Notes: generated from the letters alone by a model not told the origin. 53,329 nucleotides of DNA from Oscillospiraceae bacterium (GCA_017541825.1 JAFXYJ010000143.1:1-53329), one strand, 5' to 3'. Shown: positions 6,982 through 16,048, numbered from the stretch's first letter. Numbers and translations are program-made.

Positions 6982-8442
6982 TTACGCGGCCTTGGCAGTG
7001 GCCTTCTTGGCGCTCTTGAGGAAGATGAACAGGCAGAGCGCAGCAAAGATCAGGCCCACAGGGTATCCGACGAGCTTGTTGTTCTTGAAGAACGGGATCA
7101 GGCCCATGCACTCGCCGGCCATCATGAAGTATGTCATGGAGACAGCGCTCATGAATGTAGCGGGAACAGCGCAGATCCAGTAGTTGCGCTTGTTCTGCAC
7201 CAGGAACATGGCGCCGGCCCACAGCACGATCATGGCCAGAGTCTGGTTGGACCAGGAGAAGTAACGCCAGATCACGTTGTAGTCGATCTTGCCCAGCGCG
7301 TTGCCGAAGCCCAGGATCGCGCCGATGCCCAGCACGGGGATGCACAGCGCCAGACGGGTCTTCCAGTTGCCCATATCCAGCTTGAACCAGTCGGCCAGCG
7401 TCAGACGGGCGCTGCGGAAAGCGGTGTCGCCGGAGGTGATCGGGCAGGCGATAACGCCGAGGATGGCCAGGATCATGCCCACGCCCTTCATCGTAATGGT
7501 GCTGATCTCAAAGACCGTGTTGGCGCCGCCGCCGCCGAGCTCCTTGATGCTGGCGCCGCCGAGCAGCGTGCAGGCCGCGGAGGCCCAGATCAGGGCGATG
7601 ATGCCCTCGGCGACCATCGCGCCGTAGAACACGAAGTGGCCCTGACGCTCGCTCTTCAGGCAGCGGGCCATCAGAGGAGACTGGGTGGCATGGAAGCCGG
7701 AGATGGCGCCGCAGGCCACGGTGATGAACATGAAGGACCAGATCGGGGTCCCGTCGGGATGCTGATTGGAGAAGTTGGCGAAGATCTCAGGCATGGGCTT
7801 GCCGCTGGTCAGCGTACCGAAGGCAACGCCGATGGCCATGACGATCAGGCAGATGCCGAAGATCGGGTAGATCTTGCCGATGACCTTGTCCACGGAAATG
7901 AAGGTGGCGATGAAGTAGTAGATCATGATAACGGCGAGCCAGAAGATCTTGTTGACCAGAAGTCCGGTGGCGCCGCTGGTGCCGATCAGCTTGACCAGCA
8001 GGCCGGCAGGGCCGACGGCGAACACGGTGCCGACCATGATCAGCAGGATCACGGCGAAGACACGCATCACGTTCTTCATGGTCTGGCCCAGATAGATGCC
8101 GGTGACCTCGGAGATGGAGGCGCCGTTGTTCCGCTCGGACAGCATGCCGGCGAAGTAGTCATGCACAGCACCGGCGAAAACAGTACCGAAGGTGATCCAC
8201 AGATACACCACAGGGCCCCACATCGCGCCGCTGATGGCGCCGAAGATCGGGCCCAGGCCGGCGATGTTCAGAAGCTGGACGAGGAAGAGCTTCCACTGGG
8301 GCATTACGACGTAGTCAACACCGTCGTTGATGGCGACAGCGGGAGTCTCGCGATCGTCCGGATTGAAGATACCGTCGACGAACTTACCGTAGAACAGGTA
8401 GCCGAGGATCAGTATCGCGAAACAGACAAGAAAGCTAACCAT
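6982..8442 (-). CDS. cstA: CstA-family carbon starvation / pyruvate-peptide transporter
   Basis: This is an integral membrane protein of 486 aa with many hydrophobic helices. The CstA signature is visible: LNIAGLGPIFGAISGAMWGP near residue 60, then VHDYFAGMLSERNNGASISE. CstA/BtsT proteins carry pyruvate or peptides during carbon limitation. The length is that of the short Firmicutes form without the long C-terminal region of E. coli CstA. ATG at 8442 is chosen because GGGAGGGA lies 5 nt upstream; the in-frame TTG 15 bp earlier would sit on that site. It has its own promoter (8503-8531) and terminator. Substrate cannot be told from sequence. Confidence 0.92.
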   Translation of the reverse strand: MVSFLVCFAILILGYLFYGKFVDGIFNPDDRETPAVAINDGVDYVVMPQWKLFLVQLLNIAGLGPIFGAISGAMWGPVVYLWITFGTVFAGAVHDYFAGMLSERNNGASISEVTGIYLGQTMKNVMRVFAVILLIMVGTVFAVGPAGLLVKLIGTSGATGLLVNKIFWLAVIMIYYFIATFISVDKVIGKIYPIFGICLIVMAIGVAFGTLTSGKPMPEIFANFSNQHPDGTPIWSFMFITVACGAISGFHATQSPLMARCLKSERQGHFVFYGAMVAEGIIALIWASAACTLLGGASIKELGGGGANTVFEISTITMKGVGMILAILGVIACPITSGDTAFRSARLTLADWFKLDMGNWKTRLALCIPVLGIGAILGFGNALGKIDYNVIWRYFSWSNQTLAMIVLWAGAMFLVQNKRNYWICAVPATFMSAVSMTYFMMAGECMGLIPFFKNNKLVGYPVGLIFAALCLFIFLKSAKKATAKAA

Positions 8443-8502
8443 ACGATTCCCTCCCAATAGATTTTCGGATGTTCACAGATTATTCACATCCATGCCAAAT
8501 GC

Positions 8503-8531
8503 AATATAATACCATGCTGCAAAAAAATCAA
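8503..8531 (-). promoter_or_regulatory. Promoter of cstA
   Basis: Minus strand -35 TTGATT (8526-8531) and -10 TATATT (8503-8508) with a 17-bp spacer, about 60 bp before the start codon. Confidence 0.55.
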
Positions 8532-8624
8532 TAGGAAAATCGCTTTTTCATTTATTTTGTACGAAAGCGGCCAAAAAAGCGCTTTTAATACCTATGCCTT
8601 GTGGTTTATGTGTCTCCCGGATCC

Positions 8625-8978
8625 TCACAGCCGGGCGCTTTCGTCGGGAGGTCTTTTGCGCAGCGCCGCATCCTGGAGCACATTTTCCTCGACCACCGGG
8701 ACGATGCCGTTCCGGCGCAGGAGCTCACGCACGCGTTTCTCGTCCTCAGGCAGCACCTCTACCCAGTAAATGTCCCGGTCGATCCGCCCCCTGCCGCCGA
8801 AATCCCGGGGATCGAGCTTGGCGCCGCAGCCGCCGCCCATGACCGTCTCCTGCAGATAGTGGCCCGAGCGCACGCCCTTGACGCCGGCTTCCCGCAGCGT
8901 GGCGCGGATCTGTTTCCAGGTCTCCCGGTCGCGCTTTTTGAAGATCGGAACTCTTTTCCTGAACAGGTTTTTAAACAT
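8625..8978 (-). CDS. Small conserved protein of unknown function
   Basis: The product is 117 aa and soluble. It has a basic N-terminus (FKNLFRKRVPIFKKRDRETW), a central motif GGGCGAKLDPRDFGGRGRID and a C-terminal VLPEDEKRVRELLRRNGI that resembles the DUF2007-type fold. ATG at 8978 has GGAGG 8 nt upstream. The frame stays open 300 bp further upstream, but that part overlaps the MATE gene's promoter and start and lacks a ribosome site. I recall similar proteins in Oscillospiraceae, with no function known. It is divergent from the MATE transporter. Confidence 0.75.
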   Translation of the reverse strand: MFKNLFRKRVPIFKKRDRETWKQIRATLREAGVKGVRSGHYLQETVMGGGCGAKLDPRDFGGRGRIDRDIYWVEVLPEDEKRVRELLRRNGIVPVVEENVLQDAALRKRPPDESARL

Positions 8979-9062
8979 ACCGATCGCCTCCGTCCGTTTT
9001 CGGTATCCGTTACCGGCTACAATATAGCACTCTCCGGACGGCCGGTCAAGCCGGCGCCGTCC

Positions 9063-9092
9063 TTGACACGCGGCGCGCGTGAGCGGTATACT
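9063..9092 (+). promoter_or_regulatory. Promoter of the MATE transporter
   Basis: A consensus -35 TTGACA (9063-9068) and -10 TATACT (9087-9092) are 18 bp apart, 50 bp before the chosen start. Confidence 0.75.
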
Positions 9093-9141
9093 GTGGCGGC
9101 GCGCGTACGATCGAAAGCGGCAGATGTGCGGTGAATGCTCT

Positions 9142-10524
9142 ATGAAAACCAAAAACAGAATGATCGACCTGACGCTGCTCCCCGCGGTGTTCGCGCTGGC
9201 CTGGCCGACGATGCTCGAGCAGCTCATGGGCACCGCCGTGCAGTACGTGGACACGGCCATGGTGGGCTCGCTGGGCACCTATGCCACCGCCGCGGTCGGC
9301 GCCACGACCACGGTGAACTGGCTCCTGGGCAGCACCCTCTCCGCCTTCGGCGTGGGCTTCCTCGCTTTCATCTCCCAGGCCTGCGGCGCGGGCAGGCCCG
9401 ACCGTGCCAGGAGGGCCGCGGCGCAGTCCGTGCTGGCTGTGCTGGTGAGCGGCACGGCGTTCACCGCTCTGGCGCTGGGGCTGAGCCGGCAGGTGCCGGT
9501 CTGGATGCGGGCCGACCCGTCCATCCGGGAGCTGGCCGGCCGGTACTTCTTTATCCTGTATACGCCGATGCTGTTCCGGGCCGCCACGGTCATCATCGGC
9601 ACGGTGCTGCGCGCCGCCGGCGACACAAAAACACCCATGCGGGTGGGGCTGCTGGTGAACGCCGTCAACATCGTTTTGAACTTCCTGCTGATCTACGAGA
9701 CGCGGACGGTCACCTTTTTCGGCGTGTCATTCACGCTCTTCGGCGCGGGACGGGGCGTCGTCGGCGCTGCGGAGGCCAGCGCGGCGTCTGTTTTTGTGGG
9801 CGGGACCGTCATCACGGCGGCGCTGCTGCGGCACCGGGAGATCTCCCCTCTGGGAGAGTCGGTCCGTCCTGACAAGACGATCCTCCTCCCCTGTCTGCGC
9901 ATCGCGCTGCCGAACATGCTCCAGCGTTTCGCCACCTCTCTGGGCTATGTGGCCTTCGCGGCCATGATCAACTCTCTGGGCGAGCTGTCCACGGCGGCGC
10001 ACACCATCGCCAACACCGTGGAATCCGCCTTTTACGTACCCGGTTACGGTATGATGACCGCCGCCGCCACGCTCACGGGCAACGCCATCGGCGCGGGGGA
10101 TCTCCCCCGTCTGCGGTCGCAGGCGCGGCTGATCCTGCTGCTGGAGGTGTCCATGATGGTCCTCTCGGGCGGACTGCTGTTCACCTTCGCGCCGGATCTG
10201 GTGCGCCTGTTCAGCCGGGATCCCGCGGTGATCCTTCTGGGCGGCACGGTGCTGCGGATGGTGGCCTGCTCCGAGCCGTTCTACGGCATCTCCATCGTCA
10301 TCGAGGGTATGCTCATGGGCGCGGGGAAGACCGCCGTCTCCTTCATATTCAACGTGACCGGCATGTGGTGCGTGCGGATCGTCGGCACGTTCGTGTGCAC
10401 GCAGCTTCTCGGCTTCGGTCTGGTGTCCGCCTGGGGGTGCATGATCACCCACAATCTGCTGCTGTGCTGTCTTTTCGTGATCTATTACCGCCGCGGAAAA
10501 TGGAACCCCCTGCGCAGCATATGA
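9142..10524 (+). CDS. MATE family multidrug/cation antiporter
   Basis: The 460-residue product has about 12 hydrophobic segments and the two-fold symmetric layout of MatE domains. It opens with LLPAVFALAWPTMLEQLMGTAVQYVDTAMVG, a typical first helix, and later contains GTVLRAAGDTKTPMRVG, the conserved loop after helix 5. MATE proteins export drugs or metabolites using Na+ or H+. ATG at 9142 is favoured (GGTGA 8 nt upstream, a promoter 50 bp before it); in-frame starts further upstream would fall on the promoter. It is a single gene with its own promoter and terminator. Substrate unknown. Confidence 0.92.
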   Translation: MKTKNRMIDLTLLPAVFALAWPTMLEQLMGTAVQYVDTAMVGSLGTYATAAVGATTTVNWLLGSTLSAFGVGFLAFISQACGAGRPDRARRAAAQSVLAVLVSGTAFTALALGLSRQVPVWMRADPSIRELAGRYFFILYTPMLFRAATVIIGTVLRAAGDTKTPMRVGLLVNAVNIVLNFLLIYETRTVTFFGVSFTLFGAGRGVVGAAEASAASVFVGGTVITAALLRHREISPLGESVRPDKTILLPCLRIALPNMLQRFATSLGYVAFAAMINSLGELSTAAHTIANTVESAFYVPGYGMMTAAATLTGNAIGAGDLPRLRSQARLILLLEVSMMVLSGGLLFTFAPDLVRLFSRDPAVILLGGTVLRMVACSEPFYGISIVIEGMLMGAGKTAVSFIFNVTGMWCVRIVGTFVCTQLLGFGLVSAWGCMITHNLLLCCLFVIYYRRGKWNPLRSI

Positions 10525-10553
10525 AAAACGACCGCGTTCGCGGTCGTTTTCTT
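10525..10553. terminator. Bidirectional terminator between MATE and ccsA
   Basis: Inverted repeat AAAACGACCG/CGGTCGTTTT with a short loop lies between the convergent genes. T-runs follow on both strands. Confidence 0.85.
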
Positions 10554-10563
10554 ATTTCATTAT

Positions 10564-11351
10564 TTATACGAGTGGAGCCCGGCGAACAGGACGTTTACGC
10601 CGATAAAGGTGAACAGCACGCAGACGATCCCGGCCAGGGCGTAGATCGCGGTGCGTCTCCCCTGCCATTTGCGGTTGAGACGCAGGTGCAGATACGCCGC
10701 GTAGATCAGCCAGGTGATCAGCGCCCAGGTCTCCTTCGGATCCCAGGTCCAGAAGGCGGACCAGGCCTGCTCGGCCCAGATGCACCCGGTCAGGATCGTG
10801 ACGGTCAGCATCAAAAACCCGAAGGCGATCATGCGGTAGGAGAGATAGTCCAGCCGTTCGAGCCGCTCCGGCTCCGTCTCCTCCCTGCCGTCGAGCATCA
10901 GATACCGCAGGCTCACGCAGGCGGCGATCATAAATCCGCTGTAGGAGAGCACTGCCGAGCCGATATGGAACGCAAACCAGCCCGAGCGCAGGGCCGGCAT
11001 CAGCTCTGAGACCGTCCGAGGCTGGAGCGCGGCGAAGGACAGGATCAGGAACGCCGCCGCAGAGGTGAGCGCGCCGAGCCAGGGCTCCCGGGTGCGGATG
11101 TGGAGCAGTATCGCCATCAGGCCGATCATCCAGGCGAAAGCCGTGGCGAACTCGAACTGGTTTGCCAGCGGCAGGCGTCCTGCCACAACGCCCCGGGCGG
11201 CGATATACACACCGTTGAGCGCGATCGCCGCGTAAAACACGCCCCAGGACAGCCGTTCGATCTTGTCGCTGCGAAAAGCCAGGGCGAGAAAATGCGCCAC
11301 GACGCTGACAAAATACAGCACCAGTCCGCCGAAGAACAACACATCTAACAT
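10564..11351 (-). CDS. ccsA: Cytochrome c biogenesis protein CcsA/ResC
   Basis: This membrane protein (263 aa, about 8 helices) is half of the System II heme-lyase. It carries the tryptophan-rich heme-handling WWD-type segment WSAFWTWDPKETWALITW (about 192-210) and conserved His residues in flanking helices. With ResB it exports heme and joins it to CXXCH motifs outside the membrane. It follows resB with 15 bp between them and ends at a bidirectional terminator. The nearby pentaheme NrfA is the obvious client. No CcdA or ResA thiol protein is in the window. Confidence 0.93.
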
Positions 11352-11366
11352 CTATGACCCTCCCGT

Positions 11367-12584
11367 TTATTTGATGAGATCGAACCGCTGCCGGAGCTCC
11401 TCGGCCCACTTCCTGCTCACGATCGCATAGCCATCCCCGTCCGCCGCGACGGCCGCTGCGGGGACGAAGAAGCACAGATACAGCCCTGCCGTCAGCATCG
11501 CAAAGGAGAGATAGAGCAGTGCGTATACGGATACCGGCGTGGTCTTGACCCGAATGCCGGGGTAGTACAGCGGCGCTTCAAAGCGGTATACCGCGTCCTC
11601 CGTCTCCACGCTCTCGCCCGGCAGCACGATCATCGGCTCCATACCTCCGCCGCGCATCACGACGATATAATATGCCGGGTCCACATACTCTCCCAAGGCC
11701 TGCACGATGGCCTGCCTGTTCCCCTCCGCGTCCTCGACATAGCCGGGGTATACGTCATGGTACATGACGCTGTCCGTCCCGCCGGCGGAGATGAACGACT
11801 GTTCTGTCAGATGCAGCGGTCGCTCCTCTCCGGTGGCCTTGACCGTGACGGTGACCTCGCCGGAGATGCCGTAGCTCTGCTGATAATACTTGTTGGCGCC
11901 GAAGCGCAGCGGGTGGTTCACGCTGATCTCCCGCGGTCCGCTGGACCGTCCCGCGGCGTCGATGACCTCCAGGCGGCTGACGTAATCCACTCTGCCCTCC
12001 GCGTCGGAGAGACGGAAATCCTCCAGCCGGATCGTGATGCCGCCGGGGATCGTGTTCTCGCCGGGCAGGATCTCATAGTCCTCATGGGCGGACAGCCCGA
12101 AGATCCCCAGGGCCCCGAGGATCACCCCCAGGATCGCGAAGTGCGTGACCACCGAACCGTACCAGCTCAGGCCGGAGGAAACATATATACGCCGCTCCCC
12201 TCCGCCGATCCGGCGCCAGCCGTGCTTTTTCATGTAGGCGGAGAAGGCCTCGGCGCGGTAGCCCTCCGCGGGCACGATGGGCGCTGTCTGCGCCTGCTCG
12301 ACGGCGCTTTCCCGGCGGGCCGGAACGGCGTTGAGCTGGGAAGCGGAGCACAGGGCCAGGTTGATGCAAAAGAGCGCGGTAAGGGTGAGGAACACCCACC
12401 CGGAGAAGATGCGGTCCAGTCCCAGCGCGAGGATCAAATGGTACATCCCGGGGAAATTCTGCGCGTACAGGGTCTCGCTCTCCCCCTGGGGGATCACCGA
12501 GCCGATCACCGAACAGACCAGCACCGGCAGCAGGAGCAGCATTCCGAAGCGCATGGAGCGAATAAAGGAGAGAAATCTTTTCAT
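11367..12584 (-). CDS. resB: Cytochrome c biogenesis protein ResB (Ccs1)
   Basis: The product is 405 aa. It has N-terminal membrane helices (MRFGMLLLLPVLVCSVIGSVIP), another pair near 60-85 and 155-180, a large extracytoplasmic beta-rich domain (about 190-360), and a last helix near 375. This is the ResB pattern. ResB works with CcsA in System II heme attachment. ATG at 12584 has AAGGAA upstream; the longer in-frame extension would run into the nrfA terminator. No separate promoter is visible, so expression probably depends on readthrough from nrfA. Confidence 0.92.
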   Translation of the reverse strand: MKRFLSFIRSMRFGMLLLLPVLVCSVIGSVIPQGESETLYAQNFPGMYHLILALGLDRIFSGWVFLTLTALFCINLALCSASQLNAVPARRESAVEQAQTAPIVPAEGYRAEAFSAYMKKHGWRRIGGGERRIYVSSGLSWYGSVVTHFAILGVILGALGIFGLSAHEDYEILPGENTIPGGITIRLEDFRLSDAEGRVDYVSRLEVIDAAGRSSGPREISVNHPLRFGANKYYQQSYGISGEVTVTVKATGEERPLHLTEQSFISAGGTDSVMYHDVYPGYVEDAEGNRQAIVQALGEYVDPAYYIVVMRGGGMEPMIVLPGESVETEDAVYRFEAPLYYPGIRVKTTPVSVYALLYLSFAMLTAGLYLCFFVPAAAVAADGDGYAIVSRKWAEELRQRFDLIK

Positions 12585-12638
12585 GTCGATTCCTTCGTTT
12601 TCTTTGGGGTGGAGGGGTCGCCGCGGTTTTCTAATGAC

Positions 12639-12668
12639 AAAAGCGCCGGCAGCGGAGCCGGCGCTTTT
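12639..12668 (-). terminator. Hairpin between nrfA and resB
   Basis: A perfect 12-bp stem (AAAAGCGCCGGC with GCCGGCGCTTTT) and 6-nt loop lies 17 nt after the nrfA stop. The U-tract is short, so it could let some transcription through to resB-ccsA. Confidence 0.75.
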
Positions 12669-12684
12669 CGTCATGGTTCGCGAT

Positions 12685-13977
12685 TCATTTCAGCGCGCTG
12701 AGCGCCTTCAGCGCCTCGTCGATCAGCGCCTCCGCCTTATCGAGGCAGTCGCGGGAGAGCGCGGAGTTGTGGGCGCCCTCACTGTTCTCGACAAAGACGA
12801 AATCCCAGTACCACTGACCGTTGCGGTTGAGCTGGCGGATCGGATCGAGCTGCTCGTCGGTGTACTTGCCGGAGGCCACCGCGTCGGCGAGCTCGTTGGT
12901 CAGCTGCTCGAGCTTTTGGGCGACCTCGATCGTGCGGCCCTCGATCTCCTCCTGGATGGCGTGGACCTTGGCGGCCATGTCCGTCTTGCCATGGCACTTT
13001 ACGCAGGTGGCCAGGATCTCCGGCTTCTGCAGCGGGCTGACCAGATAGTGATCGGAGTATGTACCGGTGCCGTAGCCGCGGTCAGAGGTCAGCGTGCCCA
13101 TGTGGCAGTCGGCGCAGGTCAGCAGTCCGGCGTGGGCGCTGCCCGGGCCCATGAAGGTCTCGTACTCGGGGTGCTGCGCCTTGAGCTGTTTGGTGCCGGT
13201 GTCAGGGTTGGTGTAATCGACGAACATCTCCCCGCTCGGGAAGTTGGAACCGTCGTTATAGAAGGCGAGCATGTCGTCCGGATTCATGGAGGCCAGGCTC
13301 GTATACGGCAGCGTGGTGGCCTGATCGGCGGGAGCGAAGTAATACTCCACATGGCACTGGCCGCAGGAGAGCGTCTGGGGCGCCACGTCGCTGAGTTCGC
13401 TGCCCATGGCGTCGGAGAGATAGGTGTGGGTCACGACCAGCCGGTCGCCGGTGTTGGCATGGCAGGTATAGCAGCTGATGGGCTGGGTCATCTGCGCGAT
13501 GACCTCGTTGAAGTCGCGGGTATAGGCGTCCGCTCCCTCGGCGTTGACGAGCGCGGTGTAGTCCGGCGTCTTGCAGGTGATGCATTTGGCCTGGCCGTGG
13601 GGACGCTCGGTTTTGGACACGTCGATCACTGTGTAGGAGTGGCCGCGGGCCTCGCCGTAGTCCTCGCCGAACTTGTTCCCGCCGTAAATCGTCTTCAGGG
13701 AAAAATGGGGCGAGTAGAGCTCGGGAATCTGTTCCGTGGCGCTGTTTTCCTCGTTGCGCATATAGGACGCGTACTCGTCAGGGTATTTCGCCTGCCAGTC
13801 CGACGCCTTGAGCACGACGACAGACGAACCCGTCTCCACGCGAACGGGCGTCTCGTTGGCTACGCCGGAGTGCGGGGTCTTCCCCTGCACGACCGCGTCG
13901 ATGACGAACGCGCAGATCAGTATCGCCAGACACAGGAATATGATACCGTTGTTCTTTCGAACAGTATTCGTTTTCAT
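12685..13977 (-). CDS. nrfA: Pentaheme cytochrome c nitrite reductase, ammonia-forming
   Basis: NrfA reduces nitrite to ammonium by six electrons. The 430-residue product has five heme motifs in the canonical order. The catalytic CITCK (132-136, Lys-ligated) comes first, then CYTCH (169-173), CGQCH (205-209), CADCH (288-292) and CVKCH (325-329). An N-terminal hydrophobic helix (about 11-30) is probably an uncleaved anchor. The distal-side region (QHPEYETFMGPGSAHAG) is present. ATG at 13977 has GGGAGG upstream and a promoter at 14028-14056. The usual quinol-dehydrogenase partner NrfH is not adjacent, so the electron donor is unclear. The maturation genes resB-ccsA follow. Confidence 0.96.
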   Translation of the reverse strand: MKTNTVRKNNGIIFLCLAILICAFVIDAVVQGKTPHSGVANETPVRVETGSSVVVLKASDWQAKYPDEYASYMRNEENSATEQIPELYSPHFSLKTIYGGNKFGEDYGEARGHSYTVIDVSKTERPHGQAKCITCKTPDYTALVNAEGADAYTRDFNEVIAQMTQPISCYTCHANTGDRLVVTHTYLSDAMGSELSDVAPQTLSCGQCHVEYYFAPADQATTLPYTSLASMNPDDMLAFYNDGSNFPSGEMFVDYTNPDTGTKQLKAQHPEYETFMGPGSAHAGLLTCADCHMGTLTSDRGYGTGTYSDHYLVSPLQKPEILATCVKCHGKTDMAAKVHAIQEEIEGRTIEVAQKLEQLTNELADAVASGKYTDEQLDPIRQLNRNGQWYWDFVFVENSEGAHNSALSRDCLDKAEALIDEALKALSALK

Positions 13978-14027
13978 GGTGCCTCCCGACAGGTCATACG
14001 GCCTTCTTCATTCTGTAGCTAACAATT

Positions 14028-14056
14028 ATCATATCATATCCGGTCGAACAAGGCAA
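14028..14056 (-). promoter_or_regulatory. Promoter of nrfA
   Basis: Minus strand -35 TTGCCT (14051-14056) and -10 TATGAT (14028-14033), 17 bp apart, about 50 bp before the ATG. No nitrite- or FNR-type operator was recognised. Confidence 0.6.
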
Positions 14057-14138
14057 CCTTTTTATTGCTTTCCGTTCTCAAAAATCAAAACAGGCCGCAC
14101 GCATAATCCCTCCCCCGCCCGGGAATGCTAAGCGCACT

Positions 14139-14819
14139 ATGGCTATCGTGTTGATCAGGACCGTGATCGTCTTTGCCGTACTGCTCGTATGCATGCGGCT
14201 GCTGGGAAAACGTCAGCTCGGCGAGCTCGAGCTCTCGGAGCTCGTGGTATCGGTCCTCGTGGCGGACCTGGCCTCCCTGCCGCTGCAGGACATCGGCATC
14301 CCGCTGCTCAACGGACTGGTGAGCATACTGACGCTCTTCTGCCTCGAGCTGATCCTGTCCGGAGCGGCGCTGCGCTTCGGACGGCTGCGCACGGCGCTGT
14401 TCGGTCAGCCCTGCTTTCTCATCGAAAAGGGCGTCATCAACCAGCGGGAGATGCGGCGCAACCGCTTCACCATCGACGAGCTCACCGAGGAGCTGCGCCG
14501 GCAGAGTGTCCTCGATCCGTCCACGGTGGAATACGCGGTGCTCGAGACGGACGGCTCGCTCAACGTCATGCTCTTTCCCGCCTTTCAGCCCGCCACCGCC
14601 GCACAGCTCGGCTGCGCCGCGGAGAGCCGCGGCTATCCCCGCGTGCTCGTCAGCGACGGCCGGGTCCTGAGCGAAAACCTGCGCCAGTGCGGCCGGGACG
14701 AGGCCTGGCTGCGGGAGGAATGCCGCAGACGCGGCGCGGCGTCACCGGCGGAGGTCTTTCTCCTCACCTGTGACGCCGCGGGCAATATCTATTACGCTGC
14801 AAAGGAGGACGCGCCGTGA
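14139..14819 (+). CDS. DUF421 (YetF-type) membrane protein
   Basis: The 226-residue product has three N-terminal membrane helices (starting VLIRTVIVFAVLLVCMRLLGKRQLGELELSE, the family hallmark). A cytoplasmic domain follows with INQREMRRNRFTIDELTEELR and VEYAVLETDGSLNV, also typical. YetF-family proteins are widespread in spore formers; some members act in spore germination, but no general function is established. The start at 14139 has only a weak ribosome site. It overlaps the DUF4363 gene by 4 bp, a pairing common in Clostridia. Confidence 0.88.
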   Translation: MAIVLIRTVIVFAVLLVCMRLLGKRQLGELELSELVVSVLVADLASLPLQDIGIPLLNGLVSILTLFCLELILSGAALRFGRLRTALFGQPCFLIEKGVINQREMRRNRFTIDELTEELRRQSVLDPSTVEYAVLETDGSLNVMLFPAFQPATAAQLGCAAESRGYPRVLVSDGRVLSENLRQCGRDEAWLREECRRRGAASPAEVFLLTCDAAGNIYYAAKEDAP

Positions 14820-15196
14820 AAAAAGCCGTCGGCGCCGCGCTGCTGCTGTCGGCGATGGCGGGGCTGTCCGTGTGGAATATCCGTACGCTGGACAGATTCA
14901 CCGACCGCATGGAGGAAAAGCTCGAGCTCTCCCGATCCTGCTGGCTCGCGGGCGATGACGCCGGCGCAGCCCGGCTCGCGGAATCGGCGCTGTCGGACTG
15001 GTTCGGCGCCGAGGACTACACCCACGTCTTCATCCGCCACGCGGAGGTCAACGAGGCCACCGACGCCTTCTATGACCTGCTCGGCGCCCTCAGCGGGGAA
15101 GACAGCGCCGCCGCGGGCCGGGCATATGACCGGCTGGAGGCCCATCTGGAGAGCATCGACACCATGGAGCACGTGACGCTCCGATCCGTCCTTTAG
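14816..15196 (+). CDS. DUF4363 protein
   Basis: This 126-residue protein has one N-terminal membrane segment or signal anchor ([19 protein letters not shown]). A helical domain with conserved acidic and aromatic residues ([20 protein letters not shown]) lies outside. The GTG at 14816 has AAGGAGG 7 nt upstream and overlaps the DUF421 stop. DUF4363 usually sits next to DUF421, suggesting a joint envelope complex, but its function is unknown. The 3' end overlaps the convergent nrdR by 4 bp. Confidence 0.82.
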   Translation: MKKAVGAALLLSAMAGLSVWNIRTLDRFTDRMEEKLELSRSCWLAGDDAGAARLAESALSDWFGAEDYTHVFIRHAEVNEATDAFYDLLGALSGEDSAAAGRAYDRLEAHLESIDTMEHVTLRSVL

Positions 15197-15651
15197 CCCT
15201 TGGCCTCCATCAGACGGGTGAGCTCCTCCATGAAGGTGTTGATGTCCTTGAACTGACGGTAGACCGAGGCGAAGCGCACATAGGCGACCTCGTCGAGGGA
15301 TTTGAGGCGGCGCATGACCATCTCGCCGATCTCGCTGGTGGGAATCTCGCGCTCGAGTTCATTCTGCAGCTCCTGCTCGATCTCGTCGGCGATCCGTTCC
15401 AGGTCCCCGAGGGCCACGGACCGCTTCTCGCAGGCCTTGAGCATGCTGCCGATCAGCTTGTTCTTGTCAAAGGTCTGACGGCTGCCGTCGCGCTTGATCA
15501 CCACCAGCGGCAGACGCTCCATCACCTCGTAGGTGGTAAAGCGGCGCTGGCAGGCCAGGCACTCCCGGCGGCGCCGGATGCTCGCTCCCTCTTCCGCCGG
15601 ACGCGAGTCGATGACTTTGCTCTCGGTGTAGCCGCAAAACGGACATTTCAT
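15193..15651 (-). CDS. nrdR: Transcriptional repressor NrdR
   Basis: NrdR represses ribonucleotide reductase genes in response to bound ATP/dATP. The 152-residue product has an N-terminal zinc ribbon ([17 protein letters not shown] with a second pair ECLACQRRF) and an ATP-cone domain starting at about residue 48 ([19 protein letters not shown]). Length and layout match the family exactly. It has its own promoter (15695-15723) and ribosome site GGGAGG. No ribonucleotide reductase gene is in the window, so it acts elsewhere. Confidence 0.97.
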   Translation of the reverse strand: MKCPFCGYTESKVIDSRPAEEGASIRRRRECLACQRRFTTYEVMERLPLVVIKRDGSRQTFDKNKLIGSMLKACEKRSVALGDLERIADEIEQELQNELEREIPTSEIGEMVMRRLKSLDEVAYVRFASVYRQFKDINTFMEELTRLMEAKG

Positions 15652-15694
15652 TGGCGTCAGCCTCCCATTTGTGTGCTTTCCGTGTATATCCTTG

Positions 15695-15723
15695 ATTTTA
15701 TCACAGGATTACATAATATTCAA
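15695..15723 (-). promoter_or_regulatory. Promoter of nrdR
   Basis: Minus strand -35 TTGAAT (15718-15723) and -10 TAAAAT (15695-15700), 17-bp spacer. Confidence 0.65.
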
Positions 15724-15781
15724 GTGCCGTGTTTTTTTACCGGTATTTGCCGGTTGCGCCGCCGGGCTGCCGCGGGGTAAA

Positions 15782-16048
15782 ATGGCCCCGGTGATGGTAA
15801 AAATGAAGCTCCTGACGACTCTCCTGGATCCCATATCCGAGGCGGCCTACCGCATGGTGGCCGCCACGCTCCGGCTGGCCTGTCTGATGCTCGTCTGCTC
15901 GCTGACGCTGCTGGTGCGCAGCGGCGGGCTGCACCCGGATACATACCGGCTGTACTATACCGCCGCGCAGCTCCACTCAAACGCCGCCGGCGTCCTGATC
16001 GCGGGCAATCTCGCCGCCTGCTTTCTCGAGAGCCGCAGCGGCCGATAA
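15782..16048 (+). CDS. Small membrane protein, hypothetical
   Basis: The 88-residue product has two hydrophobic stretches, LRLACLMLVCSLTLLV and a later NAAGVLIAGNLAACF, separated by a short polar loop. ATG codons at 15782, 15794 and 15803 are possible; none has an ideal ribosome site. The last 72 bp overlap the end of rnmV on the other strand. That could make it a shadow, but the membrane pattern starts well outside the overlap. Function unknown. Confidence 0.45.
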   Translation: MAPVMVKMKLLTTLLDPISEAAYRMVAATLRLACLMLVCSLTLLVRSGGLHPDTYRLYYTAAQLHSNAAGVLIAGNLAACFLESRSGR

